From Halocalculus aciditolerans (GTDB taxonomy: Archaea; Halobacteriota; Halobacteria; Halobacteriales; Halobacteriaceae): a stretch of 64,000 nucleotides of DNA. The position numbers and the translations under genes were made by a program. Shown here in pieces: positions 14,384-22,089 of the stretch (position 1 is its first letter; each line of letters begins with the position of its first letter). The DNA lies in NCBI RefSeq assembly GCF_014647475.1, contig NZ_BMPG01000002.1, positions 186,001 to 250,000 on the forward strand, given 5' to 3'. Below the pieces are notes generated by a model. It was not told the origin of the DNA. It did no database searches and was given only the letters and a program-made list of their open reading frames with translations.

Positions 14384-17029
14384 ATGGCGCTCGACCCAGC
14401 GAAGCGCTACTCTCACCCGCCCGAGGACGGCGACGGCGGAACACTCCTCCTCGACCACCTCCGGGACGTCGCGTTGCGCGTCGACCACGTCGTTCCGGCG
14501 GACGCGACGACGCCGAGCGGCGAGTCGCTCCGCGAAGTCGTCCGGCGTCTCGCGCTCGTCCACGACTTCGGGAAGGCGACGACGTGGTTCCAGCAGTATA
14601 TCGACGACGACCGCCGCGACCCGACGCCCGAGAGGAAGCGGTATCACGCGCCGCTCGGGTCGTTCGCCGCCTACGCCGTCCTCGATGGGGACGAGTTCGC
14701 CGACGAGACGCGCCTCGCCGGGTTCGTCGCCGTCGCGAAGCACCACGGCCGCCTCCCCGACGTCACTGACTACGTCTACAAGCGAACGACCGGCGACCTC
14801 GCCGACGACGCCGACCGGCTGGACGCGCTCGTCCACCAGGCGAAGGACATCTACGACGACGCCCCCGACGTCGCGACGACGGTCTTCGAGGACGCGACCG
14901 GGAGCGAAGACGAATGGGCGGCGTTCGCGCGGTCCCTGGTCAACGACGATTCCCTCCTCGAGGAGATCGCCGAACACGTCTCGACGGACGGACAAGAACT
15001 GACCGACGCGCTGTCCCCGTCCTGCTACGGGCTCGTCCTCCAGTGTTGGAGCGCGCTCGTGCTCGCCGACAAGACGAGCGCGGCCGGCGCGGACCGCGGC
15101 GAAGAGACGTACGGCGCGGAGTCGCCCGACTTGGAGACGCTGAACGGCCACATCGACGGCCTGCAAGCAGCGGCGAACCCCGACCCGGACGGGACGCGCG
15201 AGCAGCGACTCAACTACTGTCGCGCTCGCGCCCGCGAAGCGGTCGTCGAGAACGCCGCGTCGTTCGCCGAGGACGGCGGGGGTGGGGTCGCGACGCTCAC
15301 CCTTCCGACGGGCATGGGGAAGACGCTCACCGGGCTCTCCGCGGCGTTCACGATACGGGACGCGCTCGACGGCGACCGCGTCGTCTACGCGCTCCCCTTC
15401 ACCAGCGTCATCGACCAGGTCGTCGACGACGTCCGAGACATCTACGACGCCGACCTCGCGGGCCCCCTCCTCACCGCCCATCACCACCTCGAGAACGCGG
15501 CTATCGAGTACGACGGCGCGGACGACGCCGCAGACGGCGATAATGCGGCCGACAGAGCGGAGCGAGACGGTGACGTCGCGAAGATGCTCGGCGAAGCGTG
15601 GCGCGCCGGCCTGACGGTGTCGACGTTCGTCCAGCTCTTCGAGAGCCTCGCCGGCCCGCGGAACCGTCAGTCGATGAAGCTCCCCGCGCTCCAGAACGCC
15701 GTGGTAATTCTCGACGAACCGCAGAGCCTCCCGCTGGACTGGTGGAAGCTCGCGCCGCGGCTCGCCGAACTCCTCGTCGACCAGTACGACGCCACCGTGA
15801 TCGCGATGACCGCGACGCAGCCGCTGCTGTTCCGAGACAGCGTCGAGTCAGGAGGGGACGTCCCCGAACTCGTCGACGTCGACGACTACGACTACTTCGA
15901 CGCCGTCGAACGCGTCACCTACGAGTTCGACGACTCGGCCGAACGCTACATCGAATCACGGGCGGAGCCGAACTCCTACGCGGACGCCGCCGCGGAACTC
16001 CGCGCGCTCTCCGATGAGTCCGCGCTCGCCGTGACGAACACCATCGACAGCGCGCGCGAACTCACCGACGCCGTCACCGACGACGGTGGCTTCGTCGACG
16101 TCGCGGACGCGTACGCGGACGAACTGGACGCGGTCGGCGACGCCGACGCCGTCGAAGTCGGCGAAGTCGCCAAGCGCGTCCTCGACGACGGCCGCCGCCC
16201 CGTCCTCCACCTCTCGACGCGCCTCCGCCCCGTCGACCGACTCACCCTCGTCGAGACTGCGAAGCAACTCACAGAGAAAGACTGCGGGCTGCTCGTCGTC
16301 TCGACGCAGCTCATCGAAGCCGGCGTGGACATCAGCTTCGACCGCGTCTACCGCGACTTCGCGCCGCTCGACAGCATCGTGCAGGCCGCCGGGCGCTGCA
16401 ACCGCTCGTTCGAACGCGACCGCGGCACCGTCACCGTCTGGTGGCTCGACGCGCCGAACGACGACAGTCAGAAGACGCCCGCGGAAGCCGTCTACAACAC
16501 TGGCGGTGACGGAGGGGGGACGAAGCTCTTACCCGTCACCGCGAAGGCGGTCGAACAGACACGGAGTCGCGTCGAATCGTTCGACGAAACCGCGATGGCG
16601 AAAACCGCGGTCGAGAGATTCTACCGGATACTCCACGACGTCCGCGACGTCGGGACGCAAGCGTACGCCGACTACGTCGACGACGCGGACGCCGACGCAC
16701 TCGGCGACTGCTCCCTCATCGATCAGAAACCCACCGCCGACGTACTCGTCACCCGAACACCCGCCGAGCGCCGGCGTGTCGAAGCACTCAGAGAGGCGAA
16801 CCGAACGTTCGACTTTGACGCCCTCGACCGCCTCCGCGCGGAAACGAAGCCTATCCGGCTCTCGATTCCGCTCTACGACGACGAGACGAAGGACGCGATC
16901 CTCGACCTCCCTCCGGTCATCGAGGACGAAGGGCTGTACGCACTCGACACGCACCAGTACCGGGACCACTTCAACACCAGCACCGGGTTCACGGTCCCCG
17001 AGAGCACGGTCGCCCACCAGTTCCTATGA
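14384..17029 (+). CDS. cas3: Cas3 helicase-nuclease
   Basis: An 881-residue fused HD nuclease and superfamily 2 helicase that degrades Cascade-marked DNA. The HD domain is N-terminal, with HDFGKATTWFQQYI (H60, D61). The Walker A motif lies in LPTGMGKTLTGL (about 306-317) and the DEAD-type box reads VVILDEPQSLP (about 440). Motif VI is QAAGRCNRS (about 665). Domain order and length are normal for type I-B. It starts immediately after cas5, and its last bases overlap the cas4 ATG (ATGA). All nuclease and helicase motifs look intact, so interference should be possible. Confidence 0.94.
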   Translation: MALDPAKRYSHPPEDGDGGTLLLDHLRDVALRVDHVVPADATTPSGESLREVVRRLALVHDFGKATTWFQQYIDDDRRDPTPERKRYHAPLGSFAAYAVLDGDEFADETRLAGFVAVAKHHGRLPDVTDYVYKRTTGDLADDADRLDALVHQAKDIYDDAPDVATTVFEDATGSEDEWAAFARSLVNDDSLLEEIAEHVSTDGQELTDALSPSCYGLVLQCWSALVLADKTSAAGADRGEETYGAESPDLETLNGHIDGLQAAANPDPDGTREQRLNYCRARAREAVVENAASFAEDGGGGVATLTLPTGMGKTLTGLSAAFTIRDALDGDRVVYALPFTSVIDQVVDDVRDIYDADLAGPLLTAHHHLENAAIEYDGADDAADGDNAADRAERDGDVAKMLGEAWRAGLTVSTFVQLFESLAGPRNRQSMKLPALQNAVVILDEPQSLPLDWWKLAPRLAELLVDQYDATVIAMTATQPLLFRDSVESGGDVPELVDVDDYDYFDAVERVTYEFDDSAERYIESRAEPNSYADAAAELRALSDESALAVTNTIDSARELTDAVTDDGGFVDVADAYADELDAVGDADAVEVGEVAKRVLDDGRRPVLHLSTRLRPVDRLTLVETAKQLTEKDCGLLVVSTQLIEAGVDISFDRVYRDFAPLDSIVQAAGRCNRSFERDRGTVTVWWLDAPNDDSQKTPAEAVYNTGGDGGGTKLLPVTAKAVEQTRSRVESFDETAMAKTAVERFYRILHDVRDVGTQAYADYVDDADADALGDCSLIDQKPTADVLVTRTPAERRRVEALREANRTFDFDALDRLRAETKPIRLSIPLYDDETKDAILDLPPVIEDEGLYALDTHQYRDHFNTSTGFTVPESTVAHQFL

Positions 17030-17616
17030 TCGACGACACAGCCGGAGACGGTGACGACACCGCCCCCTCCGACGACCCCGTCGACCGCCTCCTCGCGTCC
17101 GCCCGCGACGAATCGATCGAGGACGACGTGCACGTCACCGGCGTGATGATGCAGTATTACGAGGTCTGTACGCGCGAACTCTGGTTCGACTCGCGGGACA
17201 TCGAAATCGACCGGGACAACGCCGCCGTCGCGCGCGGCACTCGCGTCGACGACGAAGCCTACAGCGAGAAACGCCGGCACGTCTCCATCGACGGCACCAT
17301 CGCCATCGACGTCCTCGACGACGGCCGCGTGATGGAAGTCAAGCCCTCCTCGGCGCTCGTCGACCCCGCGAAACTCCAACTCCTCTACTACCTCTGGTAC
17401 CTCAAGCACGTCACCGGCGTCGACCGCGACGGCGTCCTCGCACACCCCAGAGAACGCCGCCGCGAAGACGTCGAACTCACCCCCGAGAACGAGGAGTGGG
17501 TCGAAGACGCGATTCGCGGCGTCGTCGACGTCATCGAACGCGACAGCCCGCCCGCCCCCACCGAGAAGCCGTTCTGTGAATCCTGCGCCTACTACGACTT
17601 CTGCTGGAGCTGCTAA
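17026..17616 (+). CDS. cas4: Cas4 RecB-like nuclease of spacer acquisition
   Basis: A 196-residue PD-(D/E)xK nuclease that trims prespacers and helps define the PAM end and orientation. The active-site strand is GRVMEVKPSS with the upstream acidic IAIDVLDDG. Four cysteines that should hold an Fe-S cluster are visible: one near residue 48 (YEVCTREL) and the C-terminal set C184, C187, C193 and C196 in FCESCAYYDFCWSC. It overlaps cas3 by 4 bp and is followed 3 bp later by cas1, forming the adaptation module cas4-cas1-cas2. Confidence 0.93.
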   Translation: MIDDTAGDGDDTAPSDDPVDRLLASARDESIEDDVHVTGVMMQYYEVCTRELWFDSRDIEIDRDNAAVARGTRVDDEAYSEKRRHVSIDGTIAIDVLDDGRVMEVKPSSALVDPAKLQLLYYLWYLKHVTGVDRDGVLAHPRERRREDVELTPENEEWVEDAIRGVVDVIERDSPPAPTEKPFCESCAYYDFCWSC

Positions 17617-17619
17617 CCC

Positions 17620-18612
17620 ATGAACGACAACTTCCACGTGTTCAGCGACGGACGCATCGAACGCACCGACGACACCATCCGACTCGTCCGCGAAGACGGC
17701 GAGAAACAGTACCTCCCCATCGAGCGCGCCGAGGCCATCTACCTCCACGGCCAAGTCGACTACAACACCCGCCTCGTCTCCTTCCTCAACGAGCAGGGAA
17801 TCGCGATGCACGTCTTCGGCTGGAACGACTACTACGCCGGCTCCATCATGCCGAAACGCGGCCAGACCTCCGGCCAAACCGTCGTCGCCCAAGTCCGCGC
17901 CTACGACGACCCCGACCACCGCCTCACCATCGCGAAACGCTTCGTCGACGGCAGCATCCACAACATGCGCGCGAACGTCTCCTACTACCACAACCGAGAC
18001 CACGACTTCACGACCGCCCTCGACACCCTCGACGACCGACAAGCCGCCATCGACGACGCCACCGACGTCAACGAACTCATGGGCGTCGAAGCCGGCGCAC
18101 GCAGAGCCTACTACGCCACCTTCGACGACATCCTCCCCGACGACTTCGCCTTCCGCGGCCGCACCTACAACCCCCCGGACAACGAGACGAACAGCCTCAT
18201 CTCCTACGCCAACTCACTCGTCTACGCCAACACCGTCTCCGCCATCCGAGCCACCGCCCTCGACCCGACCGTCAGCTACCTCCACGAACCCGGCGAACGC
18301 CGCTACTCGCTCTCCCTCGACATCGCCGACATCTTCAAACCGATCCTCGCCGACCGCGTCATCTTCCGCCTCCTCAACCGCCGCCAACTCTCCACCGACG
18401 ACTTCGAATCCGACCTCAACGGCTGCCTCCTCACCGACGACGGCCGCGAAACCTTCACCCGAGCCCTCGAAGAAACCCTCGACCAAACCGTCCACCACCC
18501 CACCCTCGACCGAAACGTCAGCTACCAATATCTCCTCCGCCTCGAAGCCTACAAACTCAAAAAACACCTCCTCACCGGCGAAGAATACGTCCCCCTCAGG
18601 CGGTGGTGGTAA
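17620..18612 (+). CDS. cas1: Cas1 integrase of spacer acquisition
   Basis: A 330-residue Cas1, the catalytic subunit that inserts prespacers at the leader-repeat junction. The metal-binding residues are visible: Glu in MGVEAGARRAYYATF (about 154), His in LHEPGERRYSLSLDIAD (about 221) and Asp in the same block (about 232). The length is standard. Third-position C is used almost exclusively from here through cas2, more strictly than in cas8b or cas3. The stop overlaps the cas2 ATG by one base. Confidence 0.95.
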   Translation: MNDNFHVFSDGRIERTDDTIRLVREDGEKQYLPIERAEAIYLHGQVDYNTRLVSFLNEQGIAMHVFGWNDYYAGSIMPKRGQTSGQTVVAQVRAYDDPDHRLTIAKRFVDGSIHNMRANVSYYHNRDHDFTTALDTLDDRQAAIDDATDVNELMGVEAGARRAYYATFDDILPDDFAFRGRTYNPPDNETNSLISYANSLVYANTVSAIRATALDPTVSYLHEPGERRYSLSLDIADIFKPILADRVIFRLLNRRQLSTDDFESDLNGCLLTDDGRETFTRALEETLDQTVHHPTLDRNVSYQYLLRLEAYKLKKHLLTGEEYVPLRRWW

Positions 18613-18875
18613 TGCCCTACATCATCGCCGTCTACGACGTCGACGCCGACCGCACCCACCTCTTCCTCAAACTCTTCCGCCGCTACCTCACCCACATCCA
18701 GAACTCAGTCCTCGAAGGCTTCATCACCGACGGCCGCCTCCAACGCCTCCGCGGCGAAATAGAAGCCCTCCTCGAACCCCACGAATCCGTCCTCATCTAC
18801 GAAGTCTCCAGCGAAGACTACGTCGACCGCACCGTCTTCGGAACCGACCCCAAAGCAGACGACACCTTCCTCTAA
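18612..18875 (+). CDS. cas2: Cas2 structural subunit of the adaptation complex
   Basis: An 87-residue ferredoxin-like protein beginning MPYIIAVYDVDADRTH, with the conserved first-strand aspartate. FLKLFRRYLTHIQNSVLEG and SVLIYEVSS follow, which is a typical archaeal Cas2. A frame upstream adds three residues from GTG 18603, but ATG 18612 overlapping the cas1 stop is the natural start. Cas2 dimerises between two Cas1 dimers to set spacer length. It is the last gene of the operon; the CRISPR leader begins right after its stop. Confidence 0.94.
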   Translation: MPYIIAVYDVDADRTHLFLKLFRRYLTHIQNSVLEGFITDGRLQRLRGEIEALLEPHESVLIYEVSSEDYVDRTVFGTDPKADDTFL

Positions 18876-19035
18876 CCGTCGACCCCCCGGGGGTTCAGGG
18901 ACTACTAACGGTCGACGGAAACGCGGGCCGACCGGGCTCGCCGCGACGGGCCGCGTTCAGGGACTACTAACGGTCGACGGAAACACCCAAGGCAAACCCC
19001 ACAGTACAAGCCCTACACGCCCCGAATCGGGCATG
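18876..19035 (+). promoter_or_regulatory. CRISPR leader
   Basis: 160 bp between cas2 and the first repeat. It lies at the end of the array where repeats are identical, while repeats decay at the other end, so this is the leader side. It starts with CCGTCGACC, which can pair with GGTCGACGG in either of two 30-bp direct repeats, and includes the palindrome CCCCCGGGGG at 18884-18893. No clear TATA box is seen. Confidence 0.75.
18893..18984 (+). repeat. Two identical 30-bp direct repeats in the CRISPR leader
   Basis: Copies at 18893-18922 and 18955-18984 are identical over 30 bp (starting GTTCAGGGAC, ending GACGGAAAC) and separated by 32 bp. The sequence differs from the CRISPR repeat next door, but size and spacing resemble one repeat-spacer-repeat unit. 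Confidence 0.9.
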
Positions 19036-20175
19036 GTTACAGACGAACGCTAGAGCGGTTGAAGAGGCGTCCGCGAGAATTGCACGCTCGTAGGCGTCCT
19101 CGTTACAGACGAACGCTAGAGCGGTTGAAGAGAGGATGCGGCAGACGAGGGTTGGGGTTGCGCGTCCCGTTACAGACGAACGCTAGAGCGGTTGAAGATG
19201 CCAACACAAGCATCCGGTCATTCTCAGACGTCGTTACAGACGAACGCTAGAGCGGTTGAAGATCGTTGTGGTTAATCCACGTAACGGGCCCGTCGTCAGT
19301 TACAGACGAACGCTAGAGCGGTTGAAGACTCGGCGCGTTCGGCACAGTCAGACTGTCGTCAAGTTACAGACGAACGCTAGAGCGGTTGAAGGCTCAAGTT
19401 CGGCGTCGACGACGGGCGATGCGGCGTGTTACAGACGAACGCTAGAGCGGTTGAAGGCAGTACCATCCCGGATTCGTACCTCTACGGCGAACGTTACAGA
19501 CGAACGCTAGAGCGGTTGAAGGGAACTGGCGCTCGGTCAGGACCTTCTCTCGGCTATGTTACAGACGAACGCTAGAGCGGTTGAAGGTCTTCGCGCGCGT
19601 CTTCGAGGCAGACGATTGCGAGTTACAGACGAACGCTAGAGCGGTTGAAGTCTGATGCGGCCGACGCTCCGCGAGCTCGACGACCAGTTACAGACGAACG
19701 CTAGAGCGGTTGAAGTGTGATGCCGAGAAGCTGGCCGAGGAACGAGAGGACGGTTACAGACGAACGCTAGAGCGGTTGAAGTGCCGACGAGCACCTGCCG
19801 CGGGTGCTCGCACACCGCGTTACAGACGAACGCTAGAGCGGTTGAAGTGCCGACGAGCACCTGCCGCGGGTGCTCGCACACCGCGTTACAGACGAACGCT
19901 AGAGCGGTTGAAGCCTCGCTACCAGCGGTCTCGCCACCGCGGGCGTCCTCGGTTACAGACGAACGCTAGAGCGGTTGAAGCGCTCACGACCGTTCGACGG
20001 CTCACGACACGGTGCGTTACAGACGAACGTTAGAGCGGTTGAAGCGGTATGGGAGAAATCGACCTTCTCTCGCTCTCGGGTTACAGATGAACGCTAGAGC
20101 GGTTGAATCGGGACGTAAATCCCGAAGAGGAGGGCCTCGTTCCAGTGTTACAGACGAACGTTTGATGCGTTAGGG
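19036..20175 (+). CRISPR. Type I-B CRISPR array, 18 repeats and 17 spacers
   Basis: The repeat core is 29 nt (starts GTTACAGACG, ends GCGGTTGAAG) and recurs every 64-67 bp. Repeats 1-15 are identical; repeat 16 (20016) has one change, repeat 17 (20080) has two, and repeat 18 (20147) is degenerate after its first 14 bases. The leader is therefore on the left and transcription runs left to right. Spacers are 35-38 nt if the 29-nt core is used. The base following the core is A after repeats 1-5, G after 6-9, T after 10-13 and C after 14-17, so the true repeat is probably 30 nt. Spacers 12 and 13 (19782-19818, 19848-19884) are identical. Several spacers read through as protein-coding fragments, as expected for viral or plasmid targets. 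Confidence 0.98.
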
Positions 20176-20218
20176 ATCAGGCGTGCGTCGATATATCACG
20201 GTCTGTGGTACGGCGCCC

Positions 20219-20671
20219 TCAGGAGAATTGGTCTTCGACGCGTTCGTCGGCGTCTTCGGCGTCTTCGGTTATGGCTTGCTCGCGGAGTTCGCTCTCGGGG
20301 TTGTCGATGTAGTCGAGGGCGGTGTCGGTGAAGGCGCCGGTGTCGACGATGGAGTCGCGGTTGTAGGAGAGGATGACGCCGCTCCATTCGCCGAGTGGTA
20401 CTTGGAGGACGACGACGTCGTGGAACCAGCGTACGCTCATGTCGAGGTGGCCGAATCGTCCGAACTCTGGCTGTTCGATGTCGTCGTCGAAGCCTTTCAG
20501 GATGAGGTTTTTCGCTAACTCCTCTTCTTCCTCGGGGGAGAGGGCGTCGCTCAGGTCCGTTTGCTCGAAGACGACGTCGTACTCCTCGCCGTCGTACGCG
20601 ATGGCTCGGCGGAGCTGGCCGATGTCCGCGTCGTGGAGGTGGTCGATAAGGTTTCGAGCGCCTTCGTGCAT
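20219..20671 (-). CDS. Haloarchaeal protein of unknown function (DUF7522-like)
   Basis: A 150-residue acidic, soluble protein starting MHEGARNLIDHLHDADIGQLRRAIAYDGEEYDVVFEQ. A strand-rich middle (RWFHDVVVLQVPLGEWSGVILSY) is followed by a charged helical tail. The layout resembles small haloarchaeal proteins annotated DUF7522, with a roadblock-like alternation of helix and sheet; that family label is from memory and uncertain. ATG 20671 was preferred over two GTG codons just upstream. It ends about 45 bp from the decayed end of the CRISPR array. Confidence 0.7.
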   Translation of the reverse strand: MHEGARNLIDHLHDADIGQLRRAIAYDGEEYDVVFEQTDLSDALSPEEEEELAKNLILKGFDDDIEQPEFGRFGHLDMSVRWFHDVVVLQVPLGEWSGVILSYNRDSIVDTGAFTDTALDYIDNPESELREQAITEDAEDADERVEDQFS

Positions 20672-20713
20672 CACCACTCTCTTCGGAGAGGGGACGGTTA
20701 ACGTTGCCCCCCG

Positions 20714-21007
20714 TCAGTCGTCGATGTCGACGACGTCGTCGAGGTACTGTTGTTCCCACTCTTTTCGGTCTTCGAGCTCTCGTTCTCCGCGTTTGGTCAG
20801 CGTGTAGATGTTCGTTCGTTCGTCGCGTTTTCCCTTCTCGACGAGGCCTTTGTCGACGACTGCGTCGAGGTTCGGATAGAGTCGGCCGTGGTTGATCGAG
20901 GTTTCGTAGTAGTTCTCCAGTTCGTCTTTGATGTCGAGGCCGTTCGGTTCCGACATCCCGGCCGTCACGACGAGGAGGTCGCGCTGGAAGCCCGTCAGGT
21001 CGTGCAT
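20714..21007 (-). CDS. PadR-family transcriptional regulator
   Basis: A 97-residue protein. MHDLTGFQRDLLVVTAGM opens a PadR-type winged helix. DIKDELENYYETSINHGRLYPNLDAVVDKGLVEKG is the recognition helix and turn region, followed by the wing (NIYTLTKRGERELEDR) and a C-terminal helix for dimerisation. Haloarchaeal members of this family are short and lack the second PadR domain. ATG 21007 was chosen because the frame further upstream is proline- and arginine-rich shadow sequence. The target is unknown; it lies in a minus-strand group of small regulators. Confidence 0.85.
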   Translation of the reverse strand: MHDLTGFQRDLLVVTAGMSEPNGLDIKDELENYYETSINHGRLYPNLDAVVDKGLVEKGKRDERTNIYTLTKRGERELEDRKEWEQQYLDDVVDIDD

Positions 21008-21159
21008 GTTGTCCGAAAGGTTGACCGTCCGTCCCTTAGTTCCGGCGGCCACTCGCCTGAATCTGCCGGGAGAATATCGGCTCTCAGACCTGTCTGCGTC
21101 GAGTGGGTTCGCCGGTTCGACGCCGACCGACACTCCCTCGACGGCGTGTGGTTCGGGTG

Positions 21160-21417
21160 TCAGGAGAGTCGGGGGTCGTGGGGGTCGAGGGCGGTGCGGC
21201 CCTCGGTGGTCAGCCGGTAGACGACTTCGTCGGTGACGGGTTCGATGAGGCCGCGTTCGGCGAGCGCGGCGATTCTGGACTCGGCGTACGAGGTGTGGAC
21301 GCCCGTTCGGTTCGCGATGATGGCGGCGTACTCGGCTCCGTTGTCTTGGAGGAACTCGAGTATCGCTCTGTCCGCTGACCGGAGCCGTCCGCTGTTGGTC
21401 TGTTGGGCGTCGCTCAT
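21160..21417 (-). CDS. Winged-helix regulator (PhiH1-repressor/MarR-like)
   Basis: An 85-residue protein beginning MSDAQQTNSGRLRSADRAILEFLQDNGAEYAAIIANRTGVH. It has a compact winged helix with recognition helix SYAESRIAALAERGLIEPV and a wing ending YRLTTEGRTAL. A longer frame begins at 21450, but ATG 21417 sits about 30 bp downstream of a TATA-like TTGTTATG, fitting a leaderless transcript. A 12-bp palindrome lies between them and is a natural site for autoregulation. The regulated genes are not evident. Confidence 0.75.
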   Translation of the reverse strand: MSDAQQTNSGRLRSADRAILEFLQDNGAEYAAIIANRTGVHTSYAESRIAALAERGLIEPVTDEVVYRLTTEGRTALDPHDPRLS

Positions 21418-21432
21418 CACCAACATCTGTGT

Positions 21433-21444
21433 TGTGGTACCACA
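21433..21444. promoter_or_regulatory. Palindrome between promoter and start of the 21417 regulator
   Basis: TGTGGTACCACA is a perfect 12-bp palindrome 16 bp upstream of the ATG, overlapping the expected transcription start zone. It is likely an operator for the regulator's own gene. Confidence 0.4.
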
Positions 21445-21525
21445 TAACAATTGTGGTGGTCTTGGAGAGAATCGTGACAGTTCTCGATGGGCGGCGGTCG
21501 AGCGCCCCGCGGAGGCGGGCCAGTC

Positions 21526-21942
21526 TCAGCCCTCCCTCGGGCCGCCCTGTTTCTCCGCGCGGAGCGGGTTCCGTGACGCGAGCGAGCACGGGAAGGCCGG
21601 ATGCTCGGCGAAGTGCCGCACGAGCATGTGTCGACGACTGCCCGTGATTCCCGCGGCCTGCACGTCGTCCGCGCCGAACGCTCGCGGCAGCCGTTCGAAG
21701 AGCCGTCGGGCGTCGTCGAAGGAGTCGAAGACCGTGGAGTTCCCCGTGGAGTCGGCGGCGCGCCGCTCCACGACGTAACTCCCGTCCTCGCGGTGCTCGC
21801 AGGCCGTGCGGAAGAACTCCTCGCGCTCGACGAGCGCGTCGCCGACGGCGTCCGTCAACTCCTGTGCGGCGCTCCGCGAGAGTTCGACGTGCTCGCCGTC
21901 GACCGAGAGAACGATACTGCCCCCGTCGCTGTCGACCGTCAA
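21526..21942 (-). CDS. Haloarchaeal protein of unknown function (DUF7528-like), unusual start
   Basis: A 138-residue protein. It has an N-terminal strand pair (SIVLSVDGEHVELSRSAAQEL), a helix with EREEFFRTACEHREDGSYVVERR, then SRRHMLVRHFAEHPAFPCSL near the end, a layout I associate with DUF7528. No ATG or GTG begins the frame: TTG at 21942 is the best start. The frame continues upstream without a stop for about 50 coding-like residues (rich in Ser, Asp, Glu) to a TAA near 22092. The true N-terminus is therefore uncertain. The function is unknown. Confidence 0.65.
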   Translation of the reverse strand: MTVDSDGGSIVLSVDGEHVELSRSAAQELTDAVGDALVEREEFFRTACEHREDGSYVVERRAADSTGNSTVFDSFDDARRLFERLPRAFGADDVQAAGITGSRRHMLVRHFAEHPAFPCSLASRNPLRAEKQGGPREG

Positions 21943-22089
21943 CGCGACGTCGTCGCCGGCGGCGTCGACGGCCGGAACGGTGTCGGGCTCCGAGTCGCTG
22001 GAAGTGGATTCACTGGGGGCCGAGAACTCGACCAGGAGAGTGAGTACTCCGTGCCATACCCGACTCGACGCCCCAGTCAGGTAAAGAAG

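Noticed and set aside
19059-20033. Open frames inside the CRISPR array repeating a LERLK-type peptide
   Set aside because: They are produced by the repeat itself and have no coding support.
20045-20079. Spacer 16 shares ATGGGAGAAATCG with the start of the serine recombinase gene at 4771, suggesting self-targeting
   Set aside because: Only 13 bases match and the sequences then diverge; about one such match is expected by chance in a window this size.
19522-20079. Spacers 8 and 16 share GACCTTCTCTCG
   Set aside because: A 12-base match is suggestive of related targets but too short to claim; a database search of both spacers would be needed.
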